Below the pieces are notes generated by a model. It ran no database searches. It was given only the letters and a program-made list of their open reading frames with translations, and was not told the DNA's origin. Shown in pieces: positions 12,313-23,398 of a stretch of 64,000 nt of DNA. The DNA is from Cladophialophora immunda (Eukaryota > Ascomycota > Eurotiomycetes > Chaetothyriales > Herpotrichiellaceae). How positions within the stretch are numbered: the first letter of the stretch is position 1; each line of letters starts with the position of its first letter. Made by a program: the position numbers and the translations under genes. The stretch covers positions 890,485-954,484 of the forward strand of contig NW_015622542.1 in NCBI RefSeq assembly GCF_000835495.1. Reading direction: 5' to 3'.

Positions 12313-14436
12313 ATGGGCAAACAGACGAAAGCCACGAAAAAGTTCGAGAAGAACCGCCTCAAAGATACGATCGAACGGCGGAAAGAGTTTGCCAAGGTCA
12401 AGCAGCGACACCAGCTGAAAGCGAAAAAGAAACAAAGAGCGGCACAGAGATCAAAAGAGGAGGATGATGATGCTCAGTCAGACGAGGAGGCTGATGACAA
12501 TGGAGCCGAAGCTATGAATCAGGACGAGTTCTTTCGGGACGCTGTGGATATACCAGGGCCTGAGACGAAGACACTGAAGAACAAGAGCGTGAAGCGAAAG
12601 AGGGAGGAGAATGTCGCTGATCAACCAGAGGATGCTGAGAGTAATGGTTCAGAAGATGAAATCGAGGGCCACAAGACTCAATTGGCAGCATTGGCCGAGA
12701 AGGACCCTGAATTCTACAAGTACCTACAGGAAAACGACGCGGAGCTGCTAGAATTCGACGAAGACGACGATCTCGCAGCAGTTGACGACTTGAGTGAGGA
12801 GGAACCTCCTCCAAAGAAACAAAAGACAAGGGATGCGCAAAAGGATGACCCTGAGACACCCGATGACGTTACGCTCTCAATGGTAAAGAAGTGGAAGACC
12901 TCCTTGACCGAACAATTCTCCATACGAGCTCTTAGACAAGTGGTGCTGGCTTTCCGCGCTGCAGCACATGCGGATGACGAAGAGGACAAGGTCTTCAAGT
13001 ACAACATTGCAAGTCCAGAGGTCTACCACGAGGTTCTCATAACAGCACTCAAACAGGTACCTCTGGTGCTGTCGCATCATCTTCCAGTCAAGGAGTCGGC
13101 CGGCGGCAAACTGCGCATACCGACAGATTCACCCAAGTTCAAGACTCTGGCACCGTTGATCAAATCGCACGCCTCCTCTTTACATTACTTGCTCAAGCAT
13201 TTGGCCGATACGAAGACACTGAGGTTGACACTCGAGTCCTTCGAGCCGTTACTTCCGTATCTGCTTCAGTTTCGCAAGTTTCTGAAAGTCCTGACGAAAG
13301 CTGTTGCGTCCGTATGGTCTGACAATTCTTCCGACGAAGCAACGAGGATCACTGCTTTCTTGGTCATTCGCCGACTAATGGTTATTGGTGATGCTGGAAT
13401 CCGCGAAGCTGTCCTGAAGGCGACATATGAGGGCGTTGTCAAGGGTAGCCGAAACACGACAGTCCATACTCTTGCAGGGATCAACCTAATGAAAAACTCA
13501 GCAGCAGAGATCTGGGGCATTGATCAAAACGTCAGCTACACAGCAGGCTTCACATTCATCCGCCAACTTGCCATTCACCTCCGTGGCAACATCACCAAAC
13601 CGACCAAAGATTCATACAAGACGGTGTACAATTGGCAGTTTGTTCACTCCCTTGACTTCTGGTCTCGCGTGTTGTCTAGTCACTGCAACTCGCTCCTGGA
13701 AGTACAGAACGGCAAGCCTTCACAGCTACGTCCGCTCATCTACCCCGTCGTACAAGTCACAATTGGCGCAATGAGGCTGATCCCAACATCGACATACTTC
13801 CCTCTTCGTTTTCAACTGATGCGGTCCCTTTTGCGTATTTCGCAAGCAACTGAGACATATATACCTCTGTCAGCCGCACTGTTGGAGGTGTTGAACTCGG
13901 CTGAGATGAAGAAGCCTGCGAAGGCGTCAACACTGCGGCCTTTGGATTTCGCTTCGAATATCAGAGCCCCTTCATCATATCTGAAAACAAAAGTCTACCA
14001 AGATGGTGTCGGCGAACAGGTAGTAGAATTATTTTCTGAGTTCTTTGTGCTGTGGACGAAGAGCATCGCGTATCCGGAGCTTCAACTACCGGTTGTCATC
14101 ATGCTGAAGCGGTGGTTGAAGACAGCGTCCAAGACGACCGGAAACAAGAATGGCAAGCTCAATCAAGCCCTTCTTGTGCTCGTGCAAAAGTCGGAAGCCA
14201 ATGCTAAATGGATCGAGGAAAGGAGGAACAGTATCAACTTTTCACCCAAGGACCGGACCGAGGTCGAAGCATTCCTCAAAGATGTGCAGTGGCAAGACAC
14301 TCCTCTCGGGGCATTTGTTGTCTCGCAAAGAAGGTTGCGGGAAGAAAGGAGGAAAGTGCTGGAGCAAGGCAGAAAGGAGCAAGAACGACGAAAGGCCGCG
14401 GAAGAAGATGCTGAGAGTGATATTGAGATTGCTTGA
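12313..14436 (+). CDS. noc2: Nucleolar complex protein 2 (60S ribosome assembly)
   Basis: The ATG at 12313 (MGKQTKATKKFEK) gives a 707-residue single-exon protein, matching Noc2/Rix3. The N terminus is basic (RRKEFAKVKQRHQLKAKKKQR), typical of a nucleolar targeting region. It is followed by acidic tracts and a KKQK basic patch. The large helical NOC2 domain occupies about residues 190-640, with the well conserved HLADTKTLRLTLESFEPLLPYL, GSRNTTVHTLAGINLMKNSA and FIRQLAIHLRGNI blocks. The C terminus is a charged coiled coil (QRRLREERRKVLEQGRKEQE). Noc2 pairs with Noc1 and Noc3 to carry pre-60S particles from nucleolus to nucleoplasm. Confidence 0.96.
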   Translation: MGKQTKATKKFEKNRLKDTIERRKEFAKVKQRHQLKAKKKQRAAQRSKEEDDDAQSDEEADDNGAEAMNQDEFFRDAVDIPGPETKTLKNKSVKRKREENVADQPEDAESNGSEDEIEGHKTQLAALAEKDPEFYKYLQENDAELLEFDEDDDLAAVDDLSEEEPPPKKQKTRDAQKDDPETPDDVTLSMVKKWKTSLTEQFSIRALRQVVLAFRAAAHADDEEDKVFKYNIASPEVYHEVLITALKQVPLVLSHHLPVKESAGGKLRIPTDSPKFKTLAPLIKSHASSLHYLLKHLADTKTLRLTLESFEPLLPYLLQFRKFLKVLTKAVASVWSDNSSDEATRITAFLVIRRLMVIGDAGIREAVLKATYEGVVKGSRNTTVHTLAGINLMKNSAAEIWGIDQNVSYTAGFTFIRQLAIHLRGNITKPTKDSYKTVYNWQFVHSLDFWSRVLSSHCNSLLEVQNGKPSQLRPLIYPVVQVTIGAMRLIPTSTYFPLRFQLMRSLLRISQATETYIPLSAALLEVLNSAEMKKPAKASTLRPLDFASNIRAPSSYLKTKVYQDGVGEQVVELFSEFFVLWTKSIAYPELQLPVVIMLKRWLKTASKTTGNKNGKLNQALLVLVQKSEANAKWIEERRNSINFSPKDRTEVEAFLKDVQWQDTPLGAFVVSQRRLREERRKVLEQGRKEQERRKAAEEDAESDIEIA

Positions 14437-16006
14437 TCGGCACAAGGCGAACAGGCTGCAAGAGGGGATATAGGTATGGGGGACACGAGATTCATATCGG
14501 CGCTGATCGCTAGCTATCAGCAATGTCACAGAATGAAATCCTCGAAGATGAGCAAGGCTCTCCCTTTGATACAGGGCTTTGGCGTCGAGATCGGTGGGTT
14601 ATGCTCTTCAACGCATGATGAGCTGAAGCTTTCCGATCGTGCAGCATGTAGACTGTCATTCGGAGACTCGAGTGTATGGCGTAGACAAGGCCCGACGGAT
14701 ACTTTTGTATGTTTACGACTGACTCTCATTTGTTCAATCACTCTGGCAGTCCTCACTTATCTGCAGGATCCAAGGGCTTCTGTTCTTGCTTGTCAACCTC
14801 ATGTCTCTTCTGCTCTGCAGGCTTATTGCGGTCTCTCTTGACGGGATCGGAACCTTGGACTTTGTCTTGAGCACCTTCTGTACTGCAGACTAGGGGTTGT
14901 CCTTTGCTACGTTCGAGGCATTGGGGGCATCGCCTTTTCATTGTAGTAGCGGATCGAGTCAGTGTAGGGGGTTGTATTGAGCATGGGCGTCGGGCGTCGA
15001 ATGAGCAGCTCAACTCTCCAACGACAGTCGCAGTTTCAAGTAACGGCACTCGCTGACATTGTTGAACCAAGAATCGGAGCCTTCATGTTAGCGACTGAAT
15101 AGAAGTAACTTGTGTGCGAGCAATACCAACGACTTGACCTCAGGTAGTCCCAGCAAGATTGCATGCTGAGCTGCGCTTTTCTTACAAGCCAAGATGAAGA
15201 GGTCCTGTCGTCACATGTACCCATGGAGCTGCCACAATGCATCCATGCTCCGGTATTGGCTGCATGCTGTATCCAGATGAGATCATGAAGCGCCAGGCAC
15301 GGGAGATTAGTAGTAGATCCGGGGAGGCGACGAAGTTGAGCGGAGCACAAGAGCCGAATACGATTGGGACGTTTGAGCAGGCGCCTCGTCGATCCTTGTG
15401 ACCGACTGCACCGCCTTGGTAGTCTGCTGTCGTTGAATGTTGTTGGCCGAGGCGCACCACGCTGAGGCAGCATGCTTGACCTGTAGGCATCATCTCAGCA
15501 AACACGAGCTCTCCACGTAGGCGACACGAGCTCTAAGCCTGAGCTGCCAGCTCCCAGCAGCGCCCCCTTTGACCAAAGCGGAAATGAGTTGGGCCTGCGC
15601 CGTTGAAACATCAGGTGATGGTTACCGACCACGGCCATTTTTCTCGCATAAGCTCGCCTCGCCCGCTTGGAAAGTCTCAGGTGCATTGCCGAGGGCGGGT
15701 GACAAGGATCCCGTCCGTATCTCGCAGCTCACAACCCAGTGGCTCATCCAGTGGCTGATCCTGGTGGTGACTGGCTCATGACTTTGATGCGACGTCACTG
15801 CCAGCCGTCGACGCTTCGTTGTTCCTTTTTTTCTCATTTTCGCTCACAGTCCAGCACCAGTCGAGACATAGTGTTGACGATTCGTTGCTTCACCGTAACC
15901 CAACAACTGGATATAAACCGAGACCATGCCCCGTGGCTGATTGTGTCTCTACCAAACCATCACAGAACAAACAACGACACCCCCCCCATAAGCAGGCTCC
16001 TACACC
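14437..16006. other. Intergenic, trehalose synthase promoter
   Basis: No credible gene is seen. The stretch just before 16007 has a TATA-like element, C/A-rich leader sequence and a GACGTCA motif near 15790, which resembles a CRE half-site. Confidence 0.5.
15911..15917 (+). promoter_or_regulatory. TATA-like element of trehalose synthase gene
   Basis: ATATAAA lies about 90 bp before the ATG at 16007, a plausible spacing for a fungal promoter with a short 5' leader. Called from sequence only. Confidence 0.4.
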
Positions 16007-18429
16007 ATGGGCGATCCAGGCAGGAGCTTTAGCACCCAGGTTCACCACGAGTTCCAAGGCAAATGGGCCCTCAACCGCCGCCGGACCCGATCACTGAGCA
16101 TCAAACTCCCTGACCGCTTCGACATTGGAACCACCCTCAGTGTAAGTCCATTCCTAACATCGACAGAAACCCCCGTGAAAGACGTCCTACGTCCATTTGC
16201 TGTGGATCTCGGCTCGCTGGTCCATTACTCAAAACCGCTTTTAACTTTGCCTTCTCACTCACAGGAGTACTGGGCTGGCCTTGCCATCGAAGAAGAAAGC
16301 GACAGAGCACTCAAGATTGGGATTGCGATCCATGATGGAACGTATGGCATTGACTTCGCGGTTCATCGCATCTCCCTGGACGAAGAGGAAGAGCGCGAGA
16401 GGAGTGGAGATGGCGACTGGGTGGCAGACCACATCATTGAGGAGCTGTCCCACTACAGGAGGCAACATGTGTGCAAGATTCTCGGTGCCGGAGTCATTGC
16501 GAGCGTTCACGAAAAGAGCCCAAACTTATGCTCGAGGCTTTGGTCCGAGCTGGACATTGTACCTATGTTGGTCACGTCCAACCCGCTTGTACAGGCTGGC
16601 AGCAGAGGAGTGAGATCTCAACGGGTGGATGAAATTGCCGATTCAGCAGCCAGGAAGTGTCTCGCGTAAGTTGTGACCCTACCCAATACCCGCGACTTAG
16701 TTGTAACTTTTGTCAGCCTATATGCTCCTACGAAGCAACCGCGTTTGTCGATCAGCTTCCAGAACCAAGTCGAAGTCGATTTGGGAGGTACTATTCAGCT
16801 GACCACCATCGACGACTACAAGGCATCCGTCCGAGAGCCAACCTGGCGGGCGGTGCAGAAACACATCCAAGACGTTGTCGACCGCAAGCTCAGAGTTGTC
16901 TTTTTCAGCGCAACACCCCAGGGAGGCGGAGTGGCTCTGATGCGACACGCTCTGCTTCGATTCCTGCGACTCTACAACGTGAACGTCGAGTGGTATGTCT
17001 AGTTTCTTTCTGATCGACATGCCTCGTACTTATCTTTCATGTTCTCTAGGTTTGTGCCCAAACCCAGACCCGACGTTTTCCGAATCACCAAAACAAATCA
17101 CAATATCTTGCAGGGAGCCGTTCCTCCCGAAATTCGAGCATCAGACGAGCAGCTAGGCAAAATCAAAGAGTGGATTGTCGACAATGCCGATCGGTACTGG
17201 CTCGGCGAGGGAGGGCCACTTCTTGCTCCCGAGGACGGCGGTGCCGACGTCATCATCATCGACGACCCTCAGATGCCAGAGCTCATTCCCATTGCGAAGA
17301 AGCTGGCACCAGAGCGGCCGATCATTTTCCGATGCCATATTGAAGTCCGCGACGACCTGGTCCTCGAGGACGGCAGCGCCGCTCAGCATGTTTGGCGCAA
17401 TATGTGGTCTAGCATCAAACAGGCCGACATCTTCCTCAGCCATCCGGTGCGGTCCTTCGTCCCACCTGATGTTCGCAAGGAGACTCTAGGCTGGCTTCCA
17501 GCAACCACCGACTGGTAAGTTCATAAGCAGAACCGAGCGTTGTGAGGGGTCTGACTGAACGTGTAGGCTTGACGGTCTTAACAAGACCATGGATGACTGG
17601 GATCTGCAGTATTACTTGCATATTCTCAGGCAGGTTTGTCAGGCGCAAAGTCTCCCGCAGCTTGCATACCCGGACCGCGGCTACTTCACACAAATCGCGC
17701 GGTTTGATCCCTCAAAGGGGATTCCCGACGTTATCAGGAGCTACGCCAAGTTCCGAGAGATGGTGAAAGACAAACCCAAGGAGAAGATCCACCAGTTGGT
17801 GCTCTGTGGGCACGGGTCGGTGGACGATCCTGATGCGACGCTGATCTATGAAGAGACCATGAGTTTGATTCTAACAGAGTTCCCCGACTTGGTCGAGGAC
17901 ATCATTGTCGTTCGACTGGGCCCGAGCGATCAGATCTTGAACGCCATCATGTCGCTTTGCACCGTCGCTCTGCAGCTATCAACACGAGAGGGATTCGAAG
18001 TCAAGGTCTCGGAAGCTTTGCATAAGGTAAATGTAGGTTATATTCCATTTTGATGAGTCGTTGCTAAGAGTTTACTAGGGCAAACCAATCATTGCGACCC
18101 TCGCCGGTGGTATTCCGCTTCAGGTGGAGGACGGCAAGAGCGGTTACCTTGTCCAACGTGGCGATCACGAGACTGTTGCGAAGCATCTATACAACCTGGT
18201 CAACGACAAGGACCTGTACACCCGCATGAGCGAATATGCAAGGACACATGTCAGTGACGAAGTGCACACCGTTGGGAACGCCCTCAGTTGGATGTACCTT
18301 GCCTCCAGCGTGGCAGGCGGAAAGTCACTGAAACCGAACGAGAGATGGATCAACGACCTGGCCCGAGAGGCTGCCGGAGAACCATATAAAGATGACGAGC
18401 CACGGTTACCGCGGCACCTCTCCACTTGA
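16007..18429 (+). CDS. ccg-9: Trehalose synthase/phosphorylase, Ccg-9 type (GT4 fold)
   Basis: Six exons (16007-16141, 16265-16665, 16717-16992, 17050-17514, 17567-18026, 18079-18429) join in frame to 695 residues, close to the length of Neurospora clock-controlled gene 9. The N-terminal third is the family-specific part. The C-terminal half has a GT-B glycosyltransferase fold. There PERPIIFRCHIEVR and the phosphate/nucleotide-binding region IARFDPSKGIPDVIRSY are visible. The active-site EX7E-type segment is STREGFEVKVSEALHKGKPII followed by ATLAGGIPLQVEDG. Known family members make or cleave trehalose with glucose and a glucose-1-phosphate or nucleotide sugar donor in the cytosol and support stress tolerance. 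All introns are short with canonical ends. The exact direction of the reaction cannot be read from sequence. Confidence 0.92.
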
Positions 18430-19107
18430 TGGACGTCTTGTAACTCTATGTGTGGGCGTTGCGGGCGAAACGGCTTCAACCTTTATTCTCCTACTCACTC
18501 ATTCAAACTTCAGGCATCTACAACAGACTGCAACACATGGGTCAACAATTTCCTAATTCCCGCCGACCGGGCTGTGGCTGGAGGCGACTAGACTGGGAAT
18601 ACTGGATCCCTCAGAAGAGGGATAGAGAGAACAAACAACAAGAGAAAGAGTAGAAGCAAGAGCAAGAGAACACGAGGACTTGGGAGCGGCGGCAGACTTG
18701 TTGATATACATGCCGCATGCAAGCCAGTCTCCGACTCTGTACATCCGAGTCAACATGGCGGATGGATGGGCCACGGCGGTTTCGTTTTCTTCACAAACTC
18801 GAGTAACGGCCAATGACACAATCATGTACAAACACGTGGCTATTGTTGTAATTGCTCAGAAATCAGATGCGCGGCCCATGCTGACTGTGGAGGTGCATGT
18901 GAGGCTGTATCTTGGGTGAAATCGTCCCTCTGCTTCCCGGCACTGCCGAGCCTTGATATGCTCCGCGCCTTCGCCTGATGGACCAACATGCCCCGCGTTT
19001 CCTCCGTTTCGTTGTGTCTCGCGCACTGAACTTGCTCCGTCCGCAGACCATACGCTACCATATCGACTAAGTCTTGGGCCTGTAGCGTAGAATCCTCCCA
19101 GAGCAAC
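18430..19107. other. Intergenic
   Basis: Holds the 3' flank of trehalose synthase and the promoter of the next gene. No open frame of interest is seen. Confidence 0.5.
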
Positions 19108-19830
19108 ATGTATCGCAAGCGCAACGGTTCCCTTGGCTTCTCCTTCACCCGCTTCGCGCATGCCGCCGTCCCAAACTTCTTCGCCGACGAAACCCCCTCC
19201 CGCACACTCGACCTGACGGGCTACCGCCGGGACATGTGCTACATGCATCAAATCGCCTCCGCCGACCCCTATACACTTGACGAGCGATCGTTCTATGTCG
19301 CGGGCGTTGTCGACTCGGAGGGCGTGAGCAAGAGGGTCTACGCAAAGCTGAAAAAGAACGAGATATTAAGAGAAGACGGATTGGTGGACACGCACAAAAT
19401 CGGGCCCAGGTTCCCCCATCAGCTGGCCCTGCTGAACATCTATCGGCAGAAGGAGCTGGTCGGGATGCTGTTCTGGTGGGAGGAAGAGTGCCAGCGCCTG
19501 CGCAAGTTGGGCGCCGAGGAGAAAGACCTCGACGCGTTGATCGCCGAGTCGGACACCAAGCTCACCCAGACCGACGAGGATGGCGCGGAGAGACAGGCTG
19601 TCAAGGAAACACTGGACCAGCTGAAGTTCGCCAGGGAGCGGGTACGGATGAAGAGGAGACAGAGACCCAGCCAGCGGGATCCAGATGTCGAAGCGGACAA
19701 GGATGATATCATGATGGCGTTCCACGGACGGAGTAAGAGCGTACCTAATGTGGGTGCCAGTGGAGTGGCAGTTGGTCCGGATAGACCGATGCAACAGGGG
19801 CAGCCGCCACAGTACTTTCCAGCTGCGTGA
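19108..19830 (+). CDS. Conserved-looking protein of unknown function
   Basis: A single-exon frame of 240 residues from an ATG in good context (AACATG). I do not recognise the family. The N terminus MYRKRNGSLGFSFTRFAHA is basic and amphipathic, which could act as a mitochondrial presequence but is not proof. The middle is mixed alpha/beta with VAGVVDSEGVSKRVYAKLKK. A long charged helix or coiled coil follows (ELVGMLFWWEEECQRLRKLG up to KFARERVRMKRRQRP). The tail is disordered, Gly/Pro/Gln-rich. Frame length, start and amino acid balance are those of a real gene rather than chance. It stands alone on the plus strand and shows no operon-like link. Confidence 0.65.
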   Translation: MYRKRNGSLGFSFTRFAHAAVPNFFADETPSRTLDLTGYRRDMCYMHQIASADPYTLDERSFYVAGVVDSEGVSKRVYAKLKKNEILREDGLVDTHKIGPRFPHQLALLNIYRQKELVGMLFWWEEECQRLRKLGAEEKDLDALIAESDTKLTQTDEDGAERQAVKETLDQLKFARERVRMKRRQRPSQRDPDVEADKDDIMMAFHGRSKSVPNVGASGVAVGPDRPMQQGQPPQYFPAA

Positions 19831-21446
19831 AGACGGCATCGAAGAGACCGACTATGACATCCTTTAGACTGGTGCGGCACGCCTTCACTTCACCTGTACG
19901 GAGAGGAAGGGTTATGGAATTGCAACCGGATCCAACCCTCACCCCGATCGATGCTTCAGCATTGGATATAGATCTAGGAAGCTGAAGGGATCCTACAAGC
20001 TCATTGGACTACCTGTTCCTGAGCTGCACATCAACTAATCTTGAGTTCAACAGTGAAGCCGCCGACTTTCTGGAAGTGGTTCCTCACGAGCCCGCCATGA
20101 TCGAGCTCCCTTTGAAGATATCAGGAAACCAACACTGGACACGATTGGTGTGCTTCAATCCTGATTCTGATGGTGGCAGGAGGCGGGTGGCTTCGCGGCT
20201 GGACGACCAAAATCCAGCACATGCTTCTACGACTACTTTCACGCTTCAATCCACTCAGTCGCCAAAAGGCGGAGTGGCGTGATGGTCAGCAGCTACCCAA
20301 GATTGATGTTGTCGCGCATGGCTTTTAGTTTGGGTGCAAGAATCTCAACAGACGACCGTCTCCAGCACGCAGAAGTATCGTGGTGGCGTTCATTATGTGC
20401 GTCGACTTGGCGTGAAGCGACCGATCTCACTCGGGGTCGATGGCACCAAAGGCGTGCGATGCGACTGGGTCTCTATCGCTGTCTCCGACCATCTTGAATC
20501 TCGACGCATGTCCGAGTCCAAAATTTGTTCACAGACTCCTTCAAGCTTGCCAACCTCTTCTCGCCTCCATCCATGGTTGTCACTCGCACACGAATTCAGG
20601 CAGCAATCAGCACACCATTACCAGTGAATCCGCTGGACACGCTCTGATTTTCTCACACCTCTTGCCCTTGACGTACCGCAGATGACTACAACCCTGTCGG
20701 ACGTCTAGGGCCTTCGAGGTAGGAGATGAAACAAGAGCCCGGGCTACGTCAAGATAGTGCATCCCACCTACGTCAATCCTCGATCCTATGTGCTGGGCAG
20801 CACGGAGCGACGAAGAGCGTAATACAACAGTATTTCTTTCCCTTCCCTGTTGTTTCTCTGACTCTCGCGCTCCACTGGACTGTGCCTACGCTTTGCCTGG
20901 GGCTGCCACTAAGGTAAAGTAAACAACTGGGTGGGAACCGCAGCCAAACATCCTCAACTACATGGCATAGCACATGGACTTCTGATGGAAAGAAGCGTCA
21001 GAATTGAAGCAAGGAAAGAGCCCTCCCATCGAGACCCCGTGGCTTGAACTGTCAATGTGTTATTCTGCAAATGTGCCCGTCGTGACAAAGATAGGGTCCG
21101 CACAAACGAACAGAGACTCTGATGGAGGAAGAGCACGAATCGCTGGCCACGACAGTTGTGCCTTTTTTCTGCTAGGCTTTCCCCAAGTGCAAGCAGCGTT
21201 TATCAAGTCGCTGCATTGCTCCTCGCGAAAACTTCCCTGTACAGCAGCGGAGCTGCTTATCGACTCTAAGGCGAACAAGACTCCACCCAAGGAGCGTCAG
21301 AACTTCCATGGCAAAAGCGAGATCGAGGATAGACGAATCAAAATTTTGTAGAGAGACACTGCTATTGCAAACACGGACGACAATATCAGATCTATCCGCC
21401 TCTATGACTATGTGAGACACCCTTCCCCTTGCCTTGACCGCGAGCT
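19831..21446. other. Intergenic
   Basis: No credible gene on either strand. Open frames are short, overlapping and without recognisable motifs. This stretch separates the housekeeping left side from the peptide locus. Confidence 0.45.
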
Positions 21447-22487
21447 CTAGGGTGGCAACTTCGTGGTGGGATTGAGATACGGTCCGAGATAGATATGGTC
21501 GTCGGCCCAATCCATCAACTTGTCCCAGTCGCCGCAGACGTGGGTGTTGTTGGCGCTGAAGGGCCCCAGGATGCCCTCGAAGCGCCTCTCCAGCGTCGGG
21601 TCCGCGTAGCACATGACCGACTGGCGCAGGTACTCGGTGCAGTGGAACATGTGGTCGGCGGTCAACTCGTCGGGCACGATGCCGCGGACCGAGTAGTCGA
21701 CGGCCCACTGGAGGAGCCACTGTGTATCACCGCGTTAGCAAACGGCCAGGAACAAAAGACAAGATTCTGGAAAGGAAGAAAAGCAACATACCACGCAGTG
21801 CAGCTGATGGTATCCGGCAACGCCGTAGAACTCGCCGGGCATGCTGTCAAATGCCACGCGGCCGTGGCGTGCACGATGCAGGATTTCGTGCCATGCAGGG
21901 TACGCCTTGTCCTTGAAGCCCATGAACGACTCGTTACGTTGGAAGAGCACCGTCTTTTTCGTGACTGGTCGGTTTGGCAAGTGTCAGCTCAAGCACATGT
22001 ACACGCCCACAGTTGTGTCAAAAGCACCGAGGGAAGCAGGGAAAGATGGATGGATGGAGTGGTCGATCGACAACATACATTCGGGCCCCAGGATCGGGGG
22101 CATCACGCCGGGCGTGTGGATCACTTCAGCCCTGGCCTCGGGGACGTGGCGGAAGACGTCGTTGGGCGTGACGCTGAGTTTCACCACGGCGACGGTGAGC
22201 GCCGCGCACAGGATCGAGAGCACCCCGATGCACCCGAGCAGCAGCTTCTGGATCCGGTGGGCGCGCGGGTCGCGCATCAGGTACCCTGCGCCGGCGTCCT
22301 CGTCATCTTCGTCCGGGTCCCTGCGCCGGAGCAGGTTAGCCAAGGTCGAAGACGCAGGGTGGAGACGGAGGCCGTGGCGGCGTGGCTTCTCGTCAGTGGG
22401 CGAAGTGGAAGACTGCGATGAGGAGGGGGAGTGGTGCCTGACGAGGGTGTCGTCTGAGGATCTGGGCGAGGACTCCGAAGAGGACAT
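21447..22487 (-). CDS. UstYa-like oxidase (DUF3328 family)
   Basis: Exons in transcript order are 22487-22079, 21964-21792 and 21719-21447, joining in frame to 284 residues. Residues 1-76 are a charged, serine-rich cytoplasmic tail. A single membrane anchor (KLLLGCIGVLSILCAALTVAVV) spans about 81-103. The lumenal domain carries both family-defining metal-site motifs: GYHQLHCVWLLQW and HMFHCTEYLRQSVMC (two HxxHC motifs). In known dikaritin pathways UstYa and UstYb relatives install the oxidative macrocycle on Kex2-released peptides, and DUF3328 proteins are otherwise found in several fungal metabolite clusters. The gene lies on the same strand as, and 0.9 kb from, a repeat-peptide precursor (23399-23812), which strongly suggests the substrate. 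It is the only DUF3328 gene I see in the window. Confidence 0.93.
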
Positions 22488-23398
22488 CTGGATTGACGAT
22501 TGACGACAGCGCGAAAGAAAATCAGGAAAGCGGCTCGTCGGCTACGAAGGGGAAGAGAGAGAAGGAACAGGAAAGATGGACTCTCGCTCTAGAGAGAAAT
22601 ATATGTATGTGTGTGTGTATGTGTGCTGACACAACGTGGCGGGCGAGGGACAAGTGGGGGAACACAGAACGCCCCGGGGCAAGGAAGTCGACCTGGATCT
22701 ATACGAATCACTCAATGTCTGACGTGGACGGAATGGCTGGCCGGTATAGTCTGGGTGGGATGATGCGCGTCGAACGGGCGAGCCTTGGATGCCCATCTAC
22801 GATCCAAGGAGAATGGGTGGGACGAAACTAGAATGGCTTCTATAGCTACTACGTCGCCTGGTGCTTCTCCTCCTCCTCCTCCTCCTCCTCCTCCCTTACG
22901 GATTACGAGCTCAAACCCGACTTAGGGGGCGGCAATTAGCTACAGAATGCCACGTCTTGATGCTACCAGAAGGTCACTCTACGCCGGTTTATTAGAGGAG
23001 ACTTAGAGACATGGTCTTCCACCATATGCTAGAGACTCTCCAAAGAGTGCCTCGAACTCTACCACCGAAGAAGATTCTTCTACTTTTTTTTTCTGGGTTC
23101 GTTTGAAGGCTCGCGAGAGTGCTGAATAGCATCTATTGGGCAACTTCCATCCCGCCGCCGAGGGGCGACGTCCGTGTTAAGCTCTTGCTGGAAAATTCCC
23201 CTTCCCCCCTTCCGTCCTCCCAAAGATGTAATAGTGAACGACTGACACTCGTCCCCGTTTCTCACGCCTAGCTGCGGAAAAGTGCCTTTTTTTTTTCTTG
23301 GTCAGCAGAGGAATCTGGATGGAGTATGGATAGATGGCATAGCGCAAACTCACTCGGTACTTCCCCCGTACTTGTTAGTCCGTAGATCAGGGCGTTGT
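22488..23398. other. Promoter region of the UstYa-like gene
   Basis: Lies between the stop of the peptide precursor and the ATG of the UstYa gene, both on the minus strand. It contains an A/T-rich TATA-like stretch near 22596-22605 (about 110 bp before the start), a GT-rich run near 22602-22625 and a TCC microsatellite. No gene is seen. Confidence 0.5.
22868..22894 (+). repeat. (TCC)9 microsatellite
   Basis: Nine perfect TCC units in the upstream region of the UstYa-like gene. Confidence 0.95.

Noticed and set aside
21495..22421. 308-codon plus-strand frame
   Set aside because: Antisense to all three exons of the UstYa-like gene; the family motifs are on the minus strand.
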